Shown here one piece after another: positions 55,757 to 63,555 of a stretch of 64,000 nt of DNA. The first letter of the stretch is position 1. Each line of letters starts with the position of its first letter. The position numbers were made by a program, and so were the translations under genes. The stretch is from Phaeobacter sp. 11ANDIMAR09. GTDB taxonomy: Bacteria; Pseudomonadota; Alphaproteobacteria; Rhodobacterales; Rhodobacteraceae. Below the pieces are notes generated by a model, which was not told the origin of the DNA, made no database searches, and saw only the letters and a program-made list of their open reading frames with translations. The DNA lies in the NCBI RefSeq assembly GCF_001294455.1, contig NZ_LIKT01000001.1, positions 248,001 to 312,000 of the forward strand, in the 5' to 3' direction.

Positions 55757-57456
55757 GCAGCGTCGGGATCATCATGCTGGTGCATACTGCGCTGGATCGC
55801 GCCGCCGAGGTGGCGCGCCATTGGACAGCCAGCGGCTGCCCGGTGGTGCTGCATGTCGACAAGAATGTTGATGGTAAGACCTACAAAGCATTCCGCCAAA
55901 GCCTGGCACAGGATCCGTTGATCCAGTTCTGTAAACGGCATCGATGCGAATGGGGCACCTGGGGCATTGTCGCGGCCTCGCAATCGGCCTCGTCCCTGAT
56001 CCTGAAACAATTCCCCGAGGTGCGCCACGTTTATCTGTCGTCGGGGTCCTGCCTGCCGCTGCGCCCGGTCGAGGAGTTGATCGACTATCTTGCTGCCCGC
56101 CCGCGCACAGATTTCATCGAAAGCGCAACCACGGCGGATGTGCCTTGGATTGTGGGCGGGTTGGATTTTGAGCGCTTCACTCTGCGGTTTCCTTTCTCCT
56201 GGAAAAAGCATCGCTATCTGTTTGACCGCTATGTCGATCTGCAGCGCCGATTGCGAATGCGGCGACGCATCCCTGCAGGGTTGGTGCCCCATATGGGCAG
56301 CCAATGGTGGTGCCTGACCCGGCAAACCCTGTCGGCCATTCTGGAAGATCCTGACCGGGCGAGTTACGACGCCTATTTTCGCAAGGTCTGGATCCCGGAT
56401 GAAAGCTATTATCAGACTCTGGCACGACAGTATTCCACCAATATTGAAAGCCGTTCGCTGACCCTGTCCAAATTCGATTTCCAGGGCAAGCCGCATATCT
56501 TTTACGATGACCACCTGCAGCTCCTGCGGCGGTCGGATTGCTTTGTCGCGCGCAAGATCTGGCCGCGGGCGGACCGGCTGTACCAGGCCTTTTTGACCGA
56601 TAGTGCCGGGGCGATGAAAAAGACCGAACCCAACCCGGGCAAGATCGACCGCATCTTTGCCAAGGCGGTGGAGAGGCGCACCAGGGGCCGTCCGGGGCTC
56701 TATATGCAAAGTCGTTTCCCCAGGCGTTGGTCGGTCAATAGCGTTACCTCGAATCCCTATTCAGTGTTTCAGGGGTTTTCCGAGCTGTTTGAAGATTTTG
56801 AGAGCTGGCTAACGCGGATCACCGGGGCGCGGGTACATGGGCATCTTTTTGCGCCTGAGCGGGCCGAACTGGCCGGGGGCGGGGCGATGATCAATGGTGC
56901 GCTGACCGATGGCGCCAAGATGCGCGATTACAGCGCGCAGAGCTTTCTGACCAACCTGATCTGGAATACACGGGGCGAGCGTCAGTGCTTTCAGTTTGGA
57001 CCGGGTGACAATCAGAAGATCTGTAAGGTGCTAGCCCGCGATCCCAATGCGCAGATTTCAGTGATCAGTGGGGCCTGGGCAGTGCCGTTATTCCGCTCGA
57101 ACCAGAATTTCACCGAGCTGCGCCGCGAAGCCGCCCGCTTGCAACAGATTGAGGCCAAGTATCTGACCCTGCTGCGGGACCAGAAGACCAAGGCGCGGGT
57201 GCGCATCTGGTCCATGGCCGAATTCATTGAAGCCCCGATGGAGCCCCTACAAACCATCCTGGATGAGCTGGGACCACAGATCCCCCGCCATTTGAGCGAG
57301 GCACCGACGATGGTGAACCTGGATGGGTTTGGGCAATTCCTGCAGAACCTCAAGAACCAGGGCATGCACCCCTACCTGATGGGGGATTTCCCGGTAGAGC
57401 AGGGGCCGATAAACATGCCAAAACCTCCCAGAAAACCCTATCTGGTGCGAAAATAG
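55753..57456 (+). CDS. GT14 (Branch) glycosyltransferase with extra C-terminal domain
   Basis: 567 residues. The N-terminal 270 residues match the GT14/Branch family (IIMLVHTALDRAAEVARHW, VVLHVDKNVDG, WGTWGIVAASQSASSLIL, YLSSGSCLPLRPVEEL, HMGSQWWCLTRQT, WIPDESYYQTL), related to beta-1,6-GlcNAc and xylosyltransferases. The remaining roughly 300 residues form a second domain of unknown function; from memory Roseobacter proteins carry a DUF5927/5928-type extension here, which needs a search. It overlaps its upstream neighbour by four bases. Confidence 0.85.
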   Translation: MSSVGIIMLVHTALDRAAEVARHWTASGCPVVLHVDKNVDGKTYKAFRQSLAQDPLIQFCKRHRCEWGTWGIVAASQSASSLILKQFPEVRHVYLSSGSCLPLRPVEELIDYLAARPRTDFIESATTADVPWIVGGLDFERFTLRFPFSWKKHRYLFDRYVDLQRRLRMRRRIPAGLVPHMGSQWWCLTRQTLSAILEDPDRASYDAYFRKVWIPDESYYQTLARQYSTNIESRSLTLSKFDFQGKPHIFYDDHLQLLRRSDCFVARKIWPRADRLYQAFLTDSAGAMKKTEPNPGKIDRIFAKAVERRTRGRPGLYMQSRFPRRWSVNSVTSNPYSVFQGFSELFEDFESWLTRITGARVHGHLFAPERAELAGGGAMINGALTDGAKMRDYSAQSFLTNLIWNTRGERQCFQFGPGDNQKICKVLARDPNAQISVISGAWAVPLFRSNQNFTELRREAARLQQIEAKYLTLLRDQKTKARVRIWSMAEFIEAPMEPLQTILDELGPQIPRHLSEAPTMVNLDGFGQFLQNLKNQGMHPYLMGDFPVEQGPINMPKPPRKPYLVRK

Positions 57457-57459
57457 ATT

Positions 57460-58890
57460 ATGACAGCTCCTTTTGATTACTTCATTGTCTTTGCCGAAAT
57501 GCGGACGGGCTCCAATTTTCTGGAAACCAATCTCAATGCCTATGAGGATTTGTTCTGCCATGGCGAGGCCTTTAATCCGCATTTTATTGGCTATCCCAAT
57601 GCGGACAATATCCTGGGCATCACCCAGAGCATGCGCGAGGATAACCCAGCCTGTCTGATCGCGCGGATCAAATCGGAACCCGGCGGGCTTGGGGGCTTTC
57701 GCTATTTTCATGACCACGACCCGCGGGTTTTGGATCTGGCGTTGGAGGATCCGCGCTGCGCCAAGGTGGTGCTGACCAGGAACCCCTTGGAGAGCTATGT
57801 GTCCTGGAAGATAGCCCAGGCCACAGGGCAGTGGAAATTGACCAATGTGAAGCGCCGGAAAGAAGCCTTGGCGCATTTTGATAGTGGTGAGTTCTCCCGT
57901 CATGTTGCGGCACTGCAGGATTTTCAAATCACCCTGCTGAACCGTTTGCAGAAATCCGGGCAAACCGCTTTTTACCTTGCCTATGAGGACCTACAGAGCC
58001 TCGATGTGATGAATGGTCTGGCGCGCTGGTTGGGGTCGCAGACTCAGCTGGAAGCGCTGGATGACAGTTTGAAACGGCAGAACCCGGCGCCGGTGGTCTC
58101 CAAGGTCGAAAACCCGAACGTCATGGCAGAGGCCCTGGCGGGGATGGATCGATTCAACCTGAGCCGCACGCCCAATTTTGAACCCCGTAGGGGGCCTGCG
58201 GTTCCCAGCTATGTCGCCGGGGTGGTGACGCCGCTGCTCTACCTGCCGATCAGAGGCGGGCCGGAAACAGAGGTAAAGGCCTGGATGGCGGGGCTGGACA
58301 ATGTTGAGCCAAACGGCCTGATCCAAAAGATGAACCAAAAGCAGTTGCGGCAATGGAAGCGGGGAAATCCCGGATTTCGCAGCTTTACGGTGCTGCGGCA
58401 TCCGGCAGCCCGGGTGCATTCGGTGTTCTGTCGCCGCATTCTGCAAAAAGGGGGCGACAGCTATGGCGCAATTCGCGAAACCCTGAGGCGGCAGTTCAAG
58501 CTGCCGCTGCCCAAGGATGGCCCTGACGCGGGTTATAGCAAGGCGGATCACTACGCTGCTTTCTCGCAGTTTCTGACCTTTTTGCAGACCAACCTGGCGG
58601 GGCAGACCTCGGTTCGGGTGGATGCGGAATGGGCCAGCCAGTCGCAGGCGTTATCGGGGTTGGCGGAGCTGGGCGCACCGGACCTGGTGTTGCGCGAAGA
58701 GGAGCTGGCAGAGGCCCTGCCTGATCTGGCGCGCCGGATGGGACGCGCCACGCCGGGCCAACCAGAGACGGCCCGCGAGGATCAGCCCTATTCATTGGCA
58801 GAGATCTGGGATGCTGCTTTGGAAAAGCAGATCTCAACCCTGTATCAGCGCGACTATGTGATGTTTGGGTTTTCATCCTGGCGGGCCTAG
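57460..58890 (+). CDS. Sulfotransferase, NodH-like, two-part
   Basis: 476 residues. The first half has the PAPS 5'-phosphosulfate loop FAEMRTGSNFLETN (R15-S18) and 3'-phosphate motif VVLTRNPLESYVSW, as in Stf0/NodH-type enzymes. The second half starts a further sulfotransferase-like motif, FTVLRHPAARVHSVFCRR. It should transfer sulfate from PAPS to a carbohydrate. Relatives in Roseobacters are often labelled nodulation protein NodH. CysQ in the same cluster fits. The start is ATG 57460, three bases after the previous stop. Confidence 0.85.
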   Translation: MTAPFDYFIVFAEMRTGSNFLETNLNAYEDLFCHGEAFNPHFIGYPNADNILGITQSMREDNPACLIARIKSEPGGLGGFRYFHDHDPRVLDLALEDPRCAKVVLTRNPLESYVSWKIAQATGQWKLTNVKRRKEALAHFDSGEFSRHVAALQDFQITLLNRLQKSGQTAFYLAYEDLQSLDVMNGLARWLGSQTQLEALDDSLKRQNPAPVVSKVENPNVMAEALAGMDRFNLSRTPNFEPRRGPAVPSYVAGVVTPLLYLPIRGGPETEVKAWMAGLDNVEPNGLIQKMNQKQLRQWKRGNPGFRSFTVLRHPAARVHSVFCRRILQKGGDSYGAIRETLRRQFKLPLPKDGPDAGYSKADHYAAFSQFLTFLQTNLAGQTSVRVDAEWASQSQALSGLAELGAPDLVLREEELAEALPDLARRMGRATPGQPETAREDQPYSLAEIWDAALEKQISTLYQRDYVMFGFSSWRA

Positions 58891-58954
58891 GCTGGATTGC
58901 TCTGCTGGCGGACCGAAGGTCTGCCGGCAGGCCGATGGGGGTGGTCTGAGAGCA

Positions 58955-59037
58955 GCGGGAGGCTCCCGCCCCCCAAAAGTGTTTTGCAAGCAAAACCCTA
59001 TTGAGCCTTGGGCCTGGCGCCGCCCTGCGTGCGGCGC
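58955..59037 (+). repeat. Dispersed structured element, copy C
   Basis: GCGGGAG / CTCCCGC (58955-58969); hairpin GTTTTGC / GCAAAAC (58981-58996, loop AA); core TTGGGCCTGGC (59008-59018); hairpin GCGCCGC / GCGGCGC (59017-59037, 7-nt loop). Confidence 0.75.
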
Positions 59038-59119
59038 TGCACAGCTTTCTAGCAAGCCCTCTGTGACATGAGAGCCCGGACCGAACCTGGCCACAGGGGC
59101 CTGAAAATCGCGCGGGCGC

Positions 59120-59195
59120 ATGAGAACTCCAAAGGAGTTTTCATGCCGGGCCCAACGGGCAGAGATCTTTGACAAAGATCGATTGACGGGCGGGA
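59120..59195 (-). repeat. Dispersed structured element, copy D
   Basis: On the minus strand: GCTCCCGCC near 59194 (its 5' pairing half is not evident), hairpin GATCTTTG / CAAAGATC (59180-59164, single-base loop), core TTGGGCCCGGC (59155-59145), then hairpin ATGAAAACTCC / GGAGTTCTCAT (59144-59120, loop TTT, one mismatch). It is the sense direction of ptsN, just beyond the ptsN terminator. Confidence 0.7.
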
Positions 59196-59210
59196 GCGCT
59201 TGGGGAGACC

Positions 59211-59244
59211 AAAAGAGAAAACGCGCGGGCCTTGGCCTGCGCGC
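59211..59244 (-). terminator. Intrinsic terminator of ptsN
   Basis: On the minus strand CGCGCAGGCC pairs with GGCCCGCGCG (one mismatch) across 59243-59222 and is followed by TTTTCTCTTTT (59221-59211). Confidence 0.75.
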
Positions 59245-59295
59245 TGCATCTTTCAACCGCACAGGACAGCTGGGGAGCTGCAAATCCCCTCTGGT

Positions 59296-59760
59296 TTAAG
59301 CGGCTTGCACTGGGGTTGCTTCGGTCAGGATGGTGAAGAGCGTTGCGGGGTCATGGTTGGCGCGCAGCTTGGTACAGAAGCTCTGTTCGCGCAGTGTGCG
59401 CGACACCAGGGCCAGGGCCTTCAAATGCTCAACCCCCGCGTCTTCGGGGGCAAAGAGAGAAAAGGCAATGTCCACTGGCTGGCGATCAACGGCGTCAAAA
59501 TCCAGCGGTTTTTCCAGGATCAAAAAGACCCCGCGTACCGCATCCAGACCATGGAGCCGGGCATGGGGCAGGGCAACACCGTGGCCCACACCTGTGGGGC
59601 CAAGGCTCTCCCGGTCTAGGAGAGCCTCAACAGTGGATTGCGCAGCAAGACCATAGGAGGCCTGCGCCACCTCGGCAACTTCCTGAAACAGGCGCTTTTT
59701 GCTGGATACGGCTCCGATAACCCGGACTGCGCCCGGCTTAAGGATGCTTGAAATCTGCAT
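59296..59760 (-). CDS. ptsN: Nitrogen PTS component IIA-Ntr
   Basis: 154-residue EIIA of the nitrogen phosphotransferase system. The phosphorylated histidine is H66 in GVALPHARL; the core GHGVALPHA, ILEKPLDFDAVD and LFAPEDAGVEHLKALA are typical. It accepts phosphate from NPr and regulates potassium and carbon/nitrogen metabolism. It follows hpf by 44 bases on the same strand. Confidence 0.96.
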   Translation of the reverse strand: MQISSILKPGAVRVIGAVSSKKRLFQEVAEVAQASYGLAAQSTVEALLDRESLGPTGVGHGVALPHARLHGLDAVRGVFLILEKPLDFDAVDRQPVDIAFSLFAPEDAGVEHLKALALVSRTLREQSFCTKLRANHDPATLFTILTEATPVQAA

Positions 59761-59804
59761 TGCTCACCTGCTCCGTTCAGATGCCGTGGTGCGGCCTTTG
59801 GGCC

Positions 59805-60374
59805 TTAACTCTGAGGGTCGATCCAACCAATGTTGCCATCTTCCCGGCGGTATACCACGTTCACCCCGTTTTTGCTTTCATTGCGGAACACCAGCACCGG
59901 CGCCCCTGCCAGCTCCATCTGCATCACTGCCTCACCAACAGAGAGGGATTGAATCCGGGTCTCCATCTCGGCAACGATGATCGGCTGCAGCGTTTCGGGC
60001 TCGGCTTCGGTTTCCGCGTCATCAGAGGCGAGGATATAAGAGTTGGCGCCGAGAATTTCAACCGGTTCGCTGCGATCACGATGGTGATCTTTCAATCGAC
60101 GCTTGTACCGGCGCAGCTGTTTTTCCAGTTTCTCGTTGCAGGCTTCAAAAGCGGAATAGATTTCAGTGGCATGTGCCTTGGCCTGGGCGGTCAGCCCAGT
60201 GGACAGATGGACCGTGGCTTCGCATACATATTCATGGGCCGACTTGGAAAAGACGACATTTGCATCGGTCGGACGTTCTGCATATTTCGAGACGACAGTC
60301 CCCAGCTCGGTCTGTACATGGGTCTGCAGGGCTTCGCCAATGTCGATCTGTTTACCGGTGATTTTGTAACGCAT
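59805..60374 (-). CDS. hpf: Ribosome hibernation promoting factor, long form
   Basis: 189 residues. N-terminal HPF/YfiA domain (MRYKITGKQIDIGEALQTHV, KAHATEIYSAFE, RRYKRRLKDHH) that sits in the decoding region of inactive ribosomes, a variable linker, and the C-terminal dimerisation domain (MSVGEAVMQM-like, VLVFRNES, VVYRREDGNIGWIDP). Long HPF makes 100S ribosome dimers in stationary phase. The ATG 60374 follows GGAG. Confidence 0.96.
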   Translation of the reverse strand: MRYKITGKQIDIGEALQTHVQTELGTVVSKYAERPTDANVVFSKSAHEYVCEATVHLSTGLTAQAKAHATEIYSAFEACNEKLEKQLRRYKRRLKDHHRDRSEPVEILGANSYILASDDAETEAEPETLQPIIVAEMETRIQSLSVGEAVMQMELAGAPVLVFRNESKNGVNVVYRREDGNIGWIDPQS

Positions 60375-60695
60375 GTGATCTCCTTCACAAATTTCCACCC
60401 AAAACACCCTCCGGGCCGGGCCCGCAGAGCTGTCGTCAGTTTTGGGTCAGGGGATTAGGCTGAAGACAGGGCTGCAACCCTTCGGGTCTTGTTGCCAAGA
60501 CCACGCGTCGGACTGCTTCGTACTGCACTTTTGCCATAGGTCAATTCGATGACAATCCGCACGGAGAGTCAATGGAGTTACGGCAAATTGATGGAGAGAA
60601 TTCGCTTTGCTTTGTAAAAAAGTGCTGCGGGAAAAGCTGCTTTTTTGAGGCAGGTTTTTGGGGGCGGTTCTCGCTATCGTCGCGTTTTTCGGGGC
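60375..60695. other. 321-base gap between lptB and hpf, hpf leader
   Basis: No gene. In many alphaproteobacteria rpoN is located here; it is absent. GGTCTTG (60485-60491) pairs with CAAGACC (60496-60502), giving on the hpf message a 7-bp stem with a GCAA tetraloop, near an overlapping CCC/GGG pair. A TTGACC with TACGAA 16 bases on (minus strand, about 60547-60520) could be the hpf promoter. AAAAAAG and CTTTTTT flank an imperfect hairpin (60616-60646), a possible weak lptB terminator. Confidence 0.5.
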
Positions 60696-61457
60696 TTAGG
60701 AAATGCGGAAATTATCGCCCAGGTAGACGCGACGCACGTTCTCGTTTTCGACCACTTCGGCGGGGCTGCCGGACATCAGGACCTGGCCATCGTGCAGGAT
60801 ATAGGCACGGTCGACGATCTCGAGTGTTTCGCGGACGTTGTGGTCGGTGATTAGGACGCCAATGCCGCGTTTTTTCAGATCCGCCACCAGGTGACGGATA
60901 TCGCCGACCGAAATCGGGTCCACCCCGGCAAAGGGTTCATCCAGCAAAAGGTACTTGGGGTCGGCGGCAAGACAGCGGGCGATTTCTACCCGGCGGCGTT
61001 CACCGCCAGACAGGGCCAGGGCGGGCGCGCGGCGCAGGTGCTCGATGGAAAAATCCGACAGCAGCTCTTCCAGCCTCTCGCGGCGGCGATGGCCATGTTT
61101 CACCGCGATTTCCAGAACTGCCATGATATTGTCTTCGACCGAGAGGCCGCGAAAGATCGACATTTCCTGTGGCAGATAGCCAATGCCAAGCCGCGCCCGG
61201 CGGTACATGGGCAGGGTGGTGACATTCTGCCCATCAATTGTCACGCTGCCGGCTTCGGGAAAGATCAGGCCGGCAATGGCGTAAAAGCTGGTTGTCTTGC
61301 CAGAGCCGTTTGGGCCCAGCAGCGCCACGACCTCGCCGCGATCCAGGGAGATCGAGACATCGCGGATCACGACCTTCTTGCTGTAGCTTTTGCGCAGTTT
61401 TTCGATACGCAGCCCAGACGAGCCTTCGGTCAGTTTCAGATCAGGTGTCGGAGCCAT
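60696..61457 (-). CDS. lptB: LPS export ABC ATPase
   Basis: 253 residues powering extraction of LPS from the inner membrane with LptFG. Walker [10 protein letters not shown], signature LSGGERRR, Walker [14 protein letters not shown] and H-loop [10 protein letters not shown] are intact, and the LptB-specific [20 protein letters not shown] is present. It overlaps lptA by one codon frame (ATGA) and closes the kdsD-lptC-lptA-lptB run. Confidence 0.98.
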   Translation of the reverse strand: MAPTPDLKLTEGSSGLRIEKLRKSYSKKVVIRDVSISLDRGEVVALLGPNGSGKTTSFYAIAGLIFPEAGSVTIDGQNVTTLPMYRRARLGIGYLPQEMSIFRGLSVEDNIMAVLEIAVKHGHRRRERLEELLSDFSIEHLRRAPALALSGGERRRVEIARCLAADPKYLLLDEPFAGVDPISVGDIRHLVADLKKRGIGVLITDHNVRETLEIVDRAYILHDGQVLMSGSPAEVVENENVRRVYLGDNFRIS

Positions 61458-61969
61458 CAGTTATTATCGCTCGAGCTGGCGCTGGGGTTGAGGATTGTTT
61501 TGACGCGACCCGCCATGCTCGCCGTCCCGGTGGTGAGATTGACCACCATCCGCTGTGAGGCAAGCGTGCCTGCACCCTGGTCGAGCAGCACATCCCCGGT
61601 CATGACGATGGTGCCGTCGTCAATGGTATATTCAGCCCGCTGGGCCTCGGCGGCATCCGGGCCGCTGACCAAAAGAACGCGTCCCGTGGCCTCCAGTCTT
61701 TCGATTGCGCGTTTCCCCTCTGCGTCGGTTTTATAGACCACCAGCACGCGGTCGGCCGACAGGCGCATCACTCCCTGGGTGATGAGCACGCTGCCAGTGA
61801 ATTCCGCTGCGCCATCGGCCTGGTTGACCGACAGAGCATCAGAGGTGACTTCAACCGGAAGCGAAGGGTCGGCCTTGACCGCGCCAAAGGCCACATTCTG
61901 CGCGGTTGCGGGTAGGGCAAGCCACAGTGTGGAGATCAGGAAAAGCAATAGGGAACGCAAATGAGTCAC
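61457..61969 (-). CDS. lptA: LPS transport periplasmic protein LptA
   Basis: 170 residues with a signal peptide (ending LPATAQN) and the OstA-like beta-jellyroll ([44 protein letters not shown]). It forms the bridge carrying LPS across the periplasm. ATG 61969 is three bases after lptC; the stop overlaps lptB. Confidence 0.92.
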   Translation of the reverse strand: MTHLRSLLLFLISTLWLALPATAQNVAFGAVKADPSLPVEVTSDALSVNQADGAAEFTGSVLITQGVMRLSADRVLVVYKTDAEGKRAIERLEATGRVLLVSGPDAAEAQRAEYTIDDGTIVMTGDVLLDQGAGTLASQRMVVNLTTGTASMAGRVKTILNPSASSSDNN

Positions 61970-61972
61970 AAT

Positions 61973-62569
61973 CTATCTTTCCAATTTTTGGGGAGAGTAC
62001 ACCAGCTTGACACCATTGGTGAAGAGCAGATGCACTGGCCCTCCCACTGTTTCTGACGCGATCTCCATATGTCCGGCTGTCAGGTCTCCCAAATCGCCCG
62101 TGGCCTGAATGGCACCGGGGCTTTCGGCGTGAACTGCGCTGAGTTGGGTCTTTAAGGCTTCGGTTTCAACCACCATGCCATCGGTTGTGATGATTTCAAC
62201 ATTGCCGACAAACCGGGCGAGATCCTGATCCGGATGCACCGTTCCGCGATCCGAAGTCAGGGTGATCTGGCCGCCGGTGGTCATGCGGATCTCTGCCCTG
62301 AGCGCGCTGGCGATCACTGGTTGGTCCTCGCTGGCGCGGGCCACATCTGCTGTGACCCAGATCTCATCCCCCTGTGCGGTCGAGCCCGAAAAGAATGGTG
62401 CCGTTACCTGCTGGCCTCGCAGGCGCTCTTCGATTTCACGATCCGCAAAGGGAATTGTCACCTCGCCGTCAGAGCCGGGCGAGATGAGAAAGAGGGTCGC
62501 CAGCAGGGCGAGCGCTGCCAGCGGCAGGAACACCTTGAGGTAGCTCACCATGCGGGAATACTGATCCAT
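61973..62569 (-). CDS. lptC: LPS transport protein LptC
   Basis: 198 residues. One N-terminal membrane helix (LKVFLPLAALALLATLFLI) and a periplasmic jellyroll (ISPGSDGEVTIPFADREIEERL, ASEDQPVIASALRAEI, TSDRGTVHPDQDLARFVGNVEI). It links LptBFG to LptA. Divergence is high in this family, so the call leans on context between kdsD and lptA. Confidence 0.9.
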   Translation of the reverse strand: MDQYSRMVSYLKVFLPLAALALLATLFLISPGSDGEVTIPFADREIEERLRGQQVTAPFFSGSTAQGDEIWVTADVARASEDQPVIASALRAEIRMTTGGQITLTSDRGTVHPDQDLARFVGNVEIITTDGMVVETEALKTQLSAVHAESPGAIQATGDLGDLTAGHMEIASETVGGPVHLLFTNGVKLVYSPQKLER

Positions 62570-62586
62570 GACCGGCTGACCTGCCC

Positions 62587-63555
62587 CTATCCGAGACCGG
62601 CGCGCAGGCAGTCGTGAATGTGCAGCAACCCTTCGGCACGCTGTCCCTTGTCCGGATCGACCACAAACAGGCAGGTGATCTTGCGCTGATACATGATGGC
62701 CAGGGCTTCGGCCGCCAGGGCATCCGGTGCGATGGTGGTGGGGTCCGGAGTCATAACTTCTGCGGCTTCTTTTTGCAAAAGACCATCCATATGGCGCCGC
62801 AGGTCACCATCGGTGATGATGCCCTTCAGGCTGCCCTCGGCGTCAACGACACCGGCAACACCAAAGCCCTTTTGACTGATCTCGATGAGCGCCTCGGACA
62901 TGGCTGTGTCGGCGGTGACAACAGGCAGGGTCTCGTGCCCGTGCATCAAATCGCTGACCATGCTCAGCTGGGCGCCGAGTTTGCCGCCGGGGTGGAAATC
63001 GCGGAAGTTTTCAGGGCGGAAATCCCGGTGCTTCATGATGGCGATGGCCAGGGCATCGCCCATGGCCAGCGTCAGCGTGGTGGAATTCGAAGGCACAATC
63101 CCATAGCCGCAGGCCTCGCCAGTGGCGGGGATTTGCAGCTGCACATCGGCCTGCGTCATCAAGGTGCTGTCTGGTTTGCTCGACAACCCGATCAGCGGGA
63201 TGTCAAACCTGCGGGTAAAGGCCAACAGATTGGCCAGTTCGGGGGCCTCGCCGGAATTGGAGATCGCCACCACCACATCGCCCTTGGACAACATGCCCAG
63301 ATCGCCATGGCTGGCCTCTGCGGGGTGGACAAAATAGGCCGGGGTGCCGGTGCTGGCCAGGGTGGCGGCAATCTTGCGGCCGATATGGCCGGATTTTCCG
63401 ATGCCGCTGATGATGACGCGCCCGGTGGCGGCCAGAATCAAATTTGCCGCTTCGACAAAGCGTTCGTCAAAGCTTTCGGCCAGTGCGTCCAGCGCACGGG
63501 CCTCGTCTGTGGCCACCTGGCGGGCAGTGGCAAGGAGTTTTTCAGAGGAGGTCAT
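62587..63555 (-). CDS. kdsD: Arabinose-5-phosphate isomerase (KdsD/KpsF)
   Basis: 322 residues converting ribulose-5-P to arabinose-5-P, the first step to KDO. SIS domain (about 30-200, SGIGKSGHIGRKIAATLAST, EASHGDLGML, SNSGEAPELANLL) and two C-terminal CBS domains. The ATG 63555 overlaps the rnd stop (ATGA). It is followed by lptC after 17 bases. Confidence 0.95.
   Translation of the reverse strand: MTSSEKLLATARQVATDEARALDALAESFDERFVEAANLILAATGRVIISGIGKSGHIGRKIAATLASTGTPAYFVHPAEASHGDLGMLSKGDVVVAISNSGEAPELANLLAFTRRFDIPLIGLSSKPDSTLMTQADVQLQIPATGEACGYGIVPSNSTTLTLAMGDALAIAIMKHRDFRPENFRDFHPGGKLGAQLSMVSDLMHGHETLPVVTADTAMSEALIEISQKGFGVAGVVDAEGSLKGIITDGDLRRHMDGLLQKEAAEVMTPDPTTIAPDALAAEALAIMYQRKITCLFVVDPDKGQRAEGLLHIHDCLRAGLG

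Larger units (their letters stand above)
58891..59295. other. Convergent gap of 405 bases holding two facing copies of the structured element
   Basis: Between the sulfotransferase gene and ptsN. It contains structured-element copy C (plus strand, 58955-59037), copy D (minus strand, about 59195-59120), and the ptsN terminator (59211-59244). The 80 bases between the two copies (59038-59119) show nothing I can name. I see no credible ORF. Confidence 0.7.
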
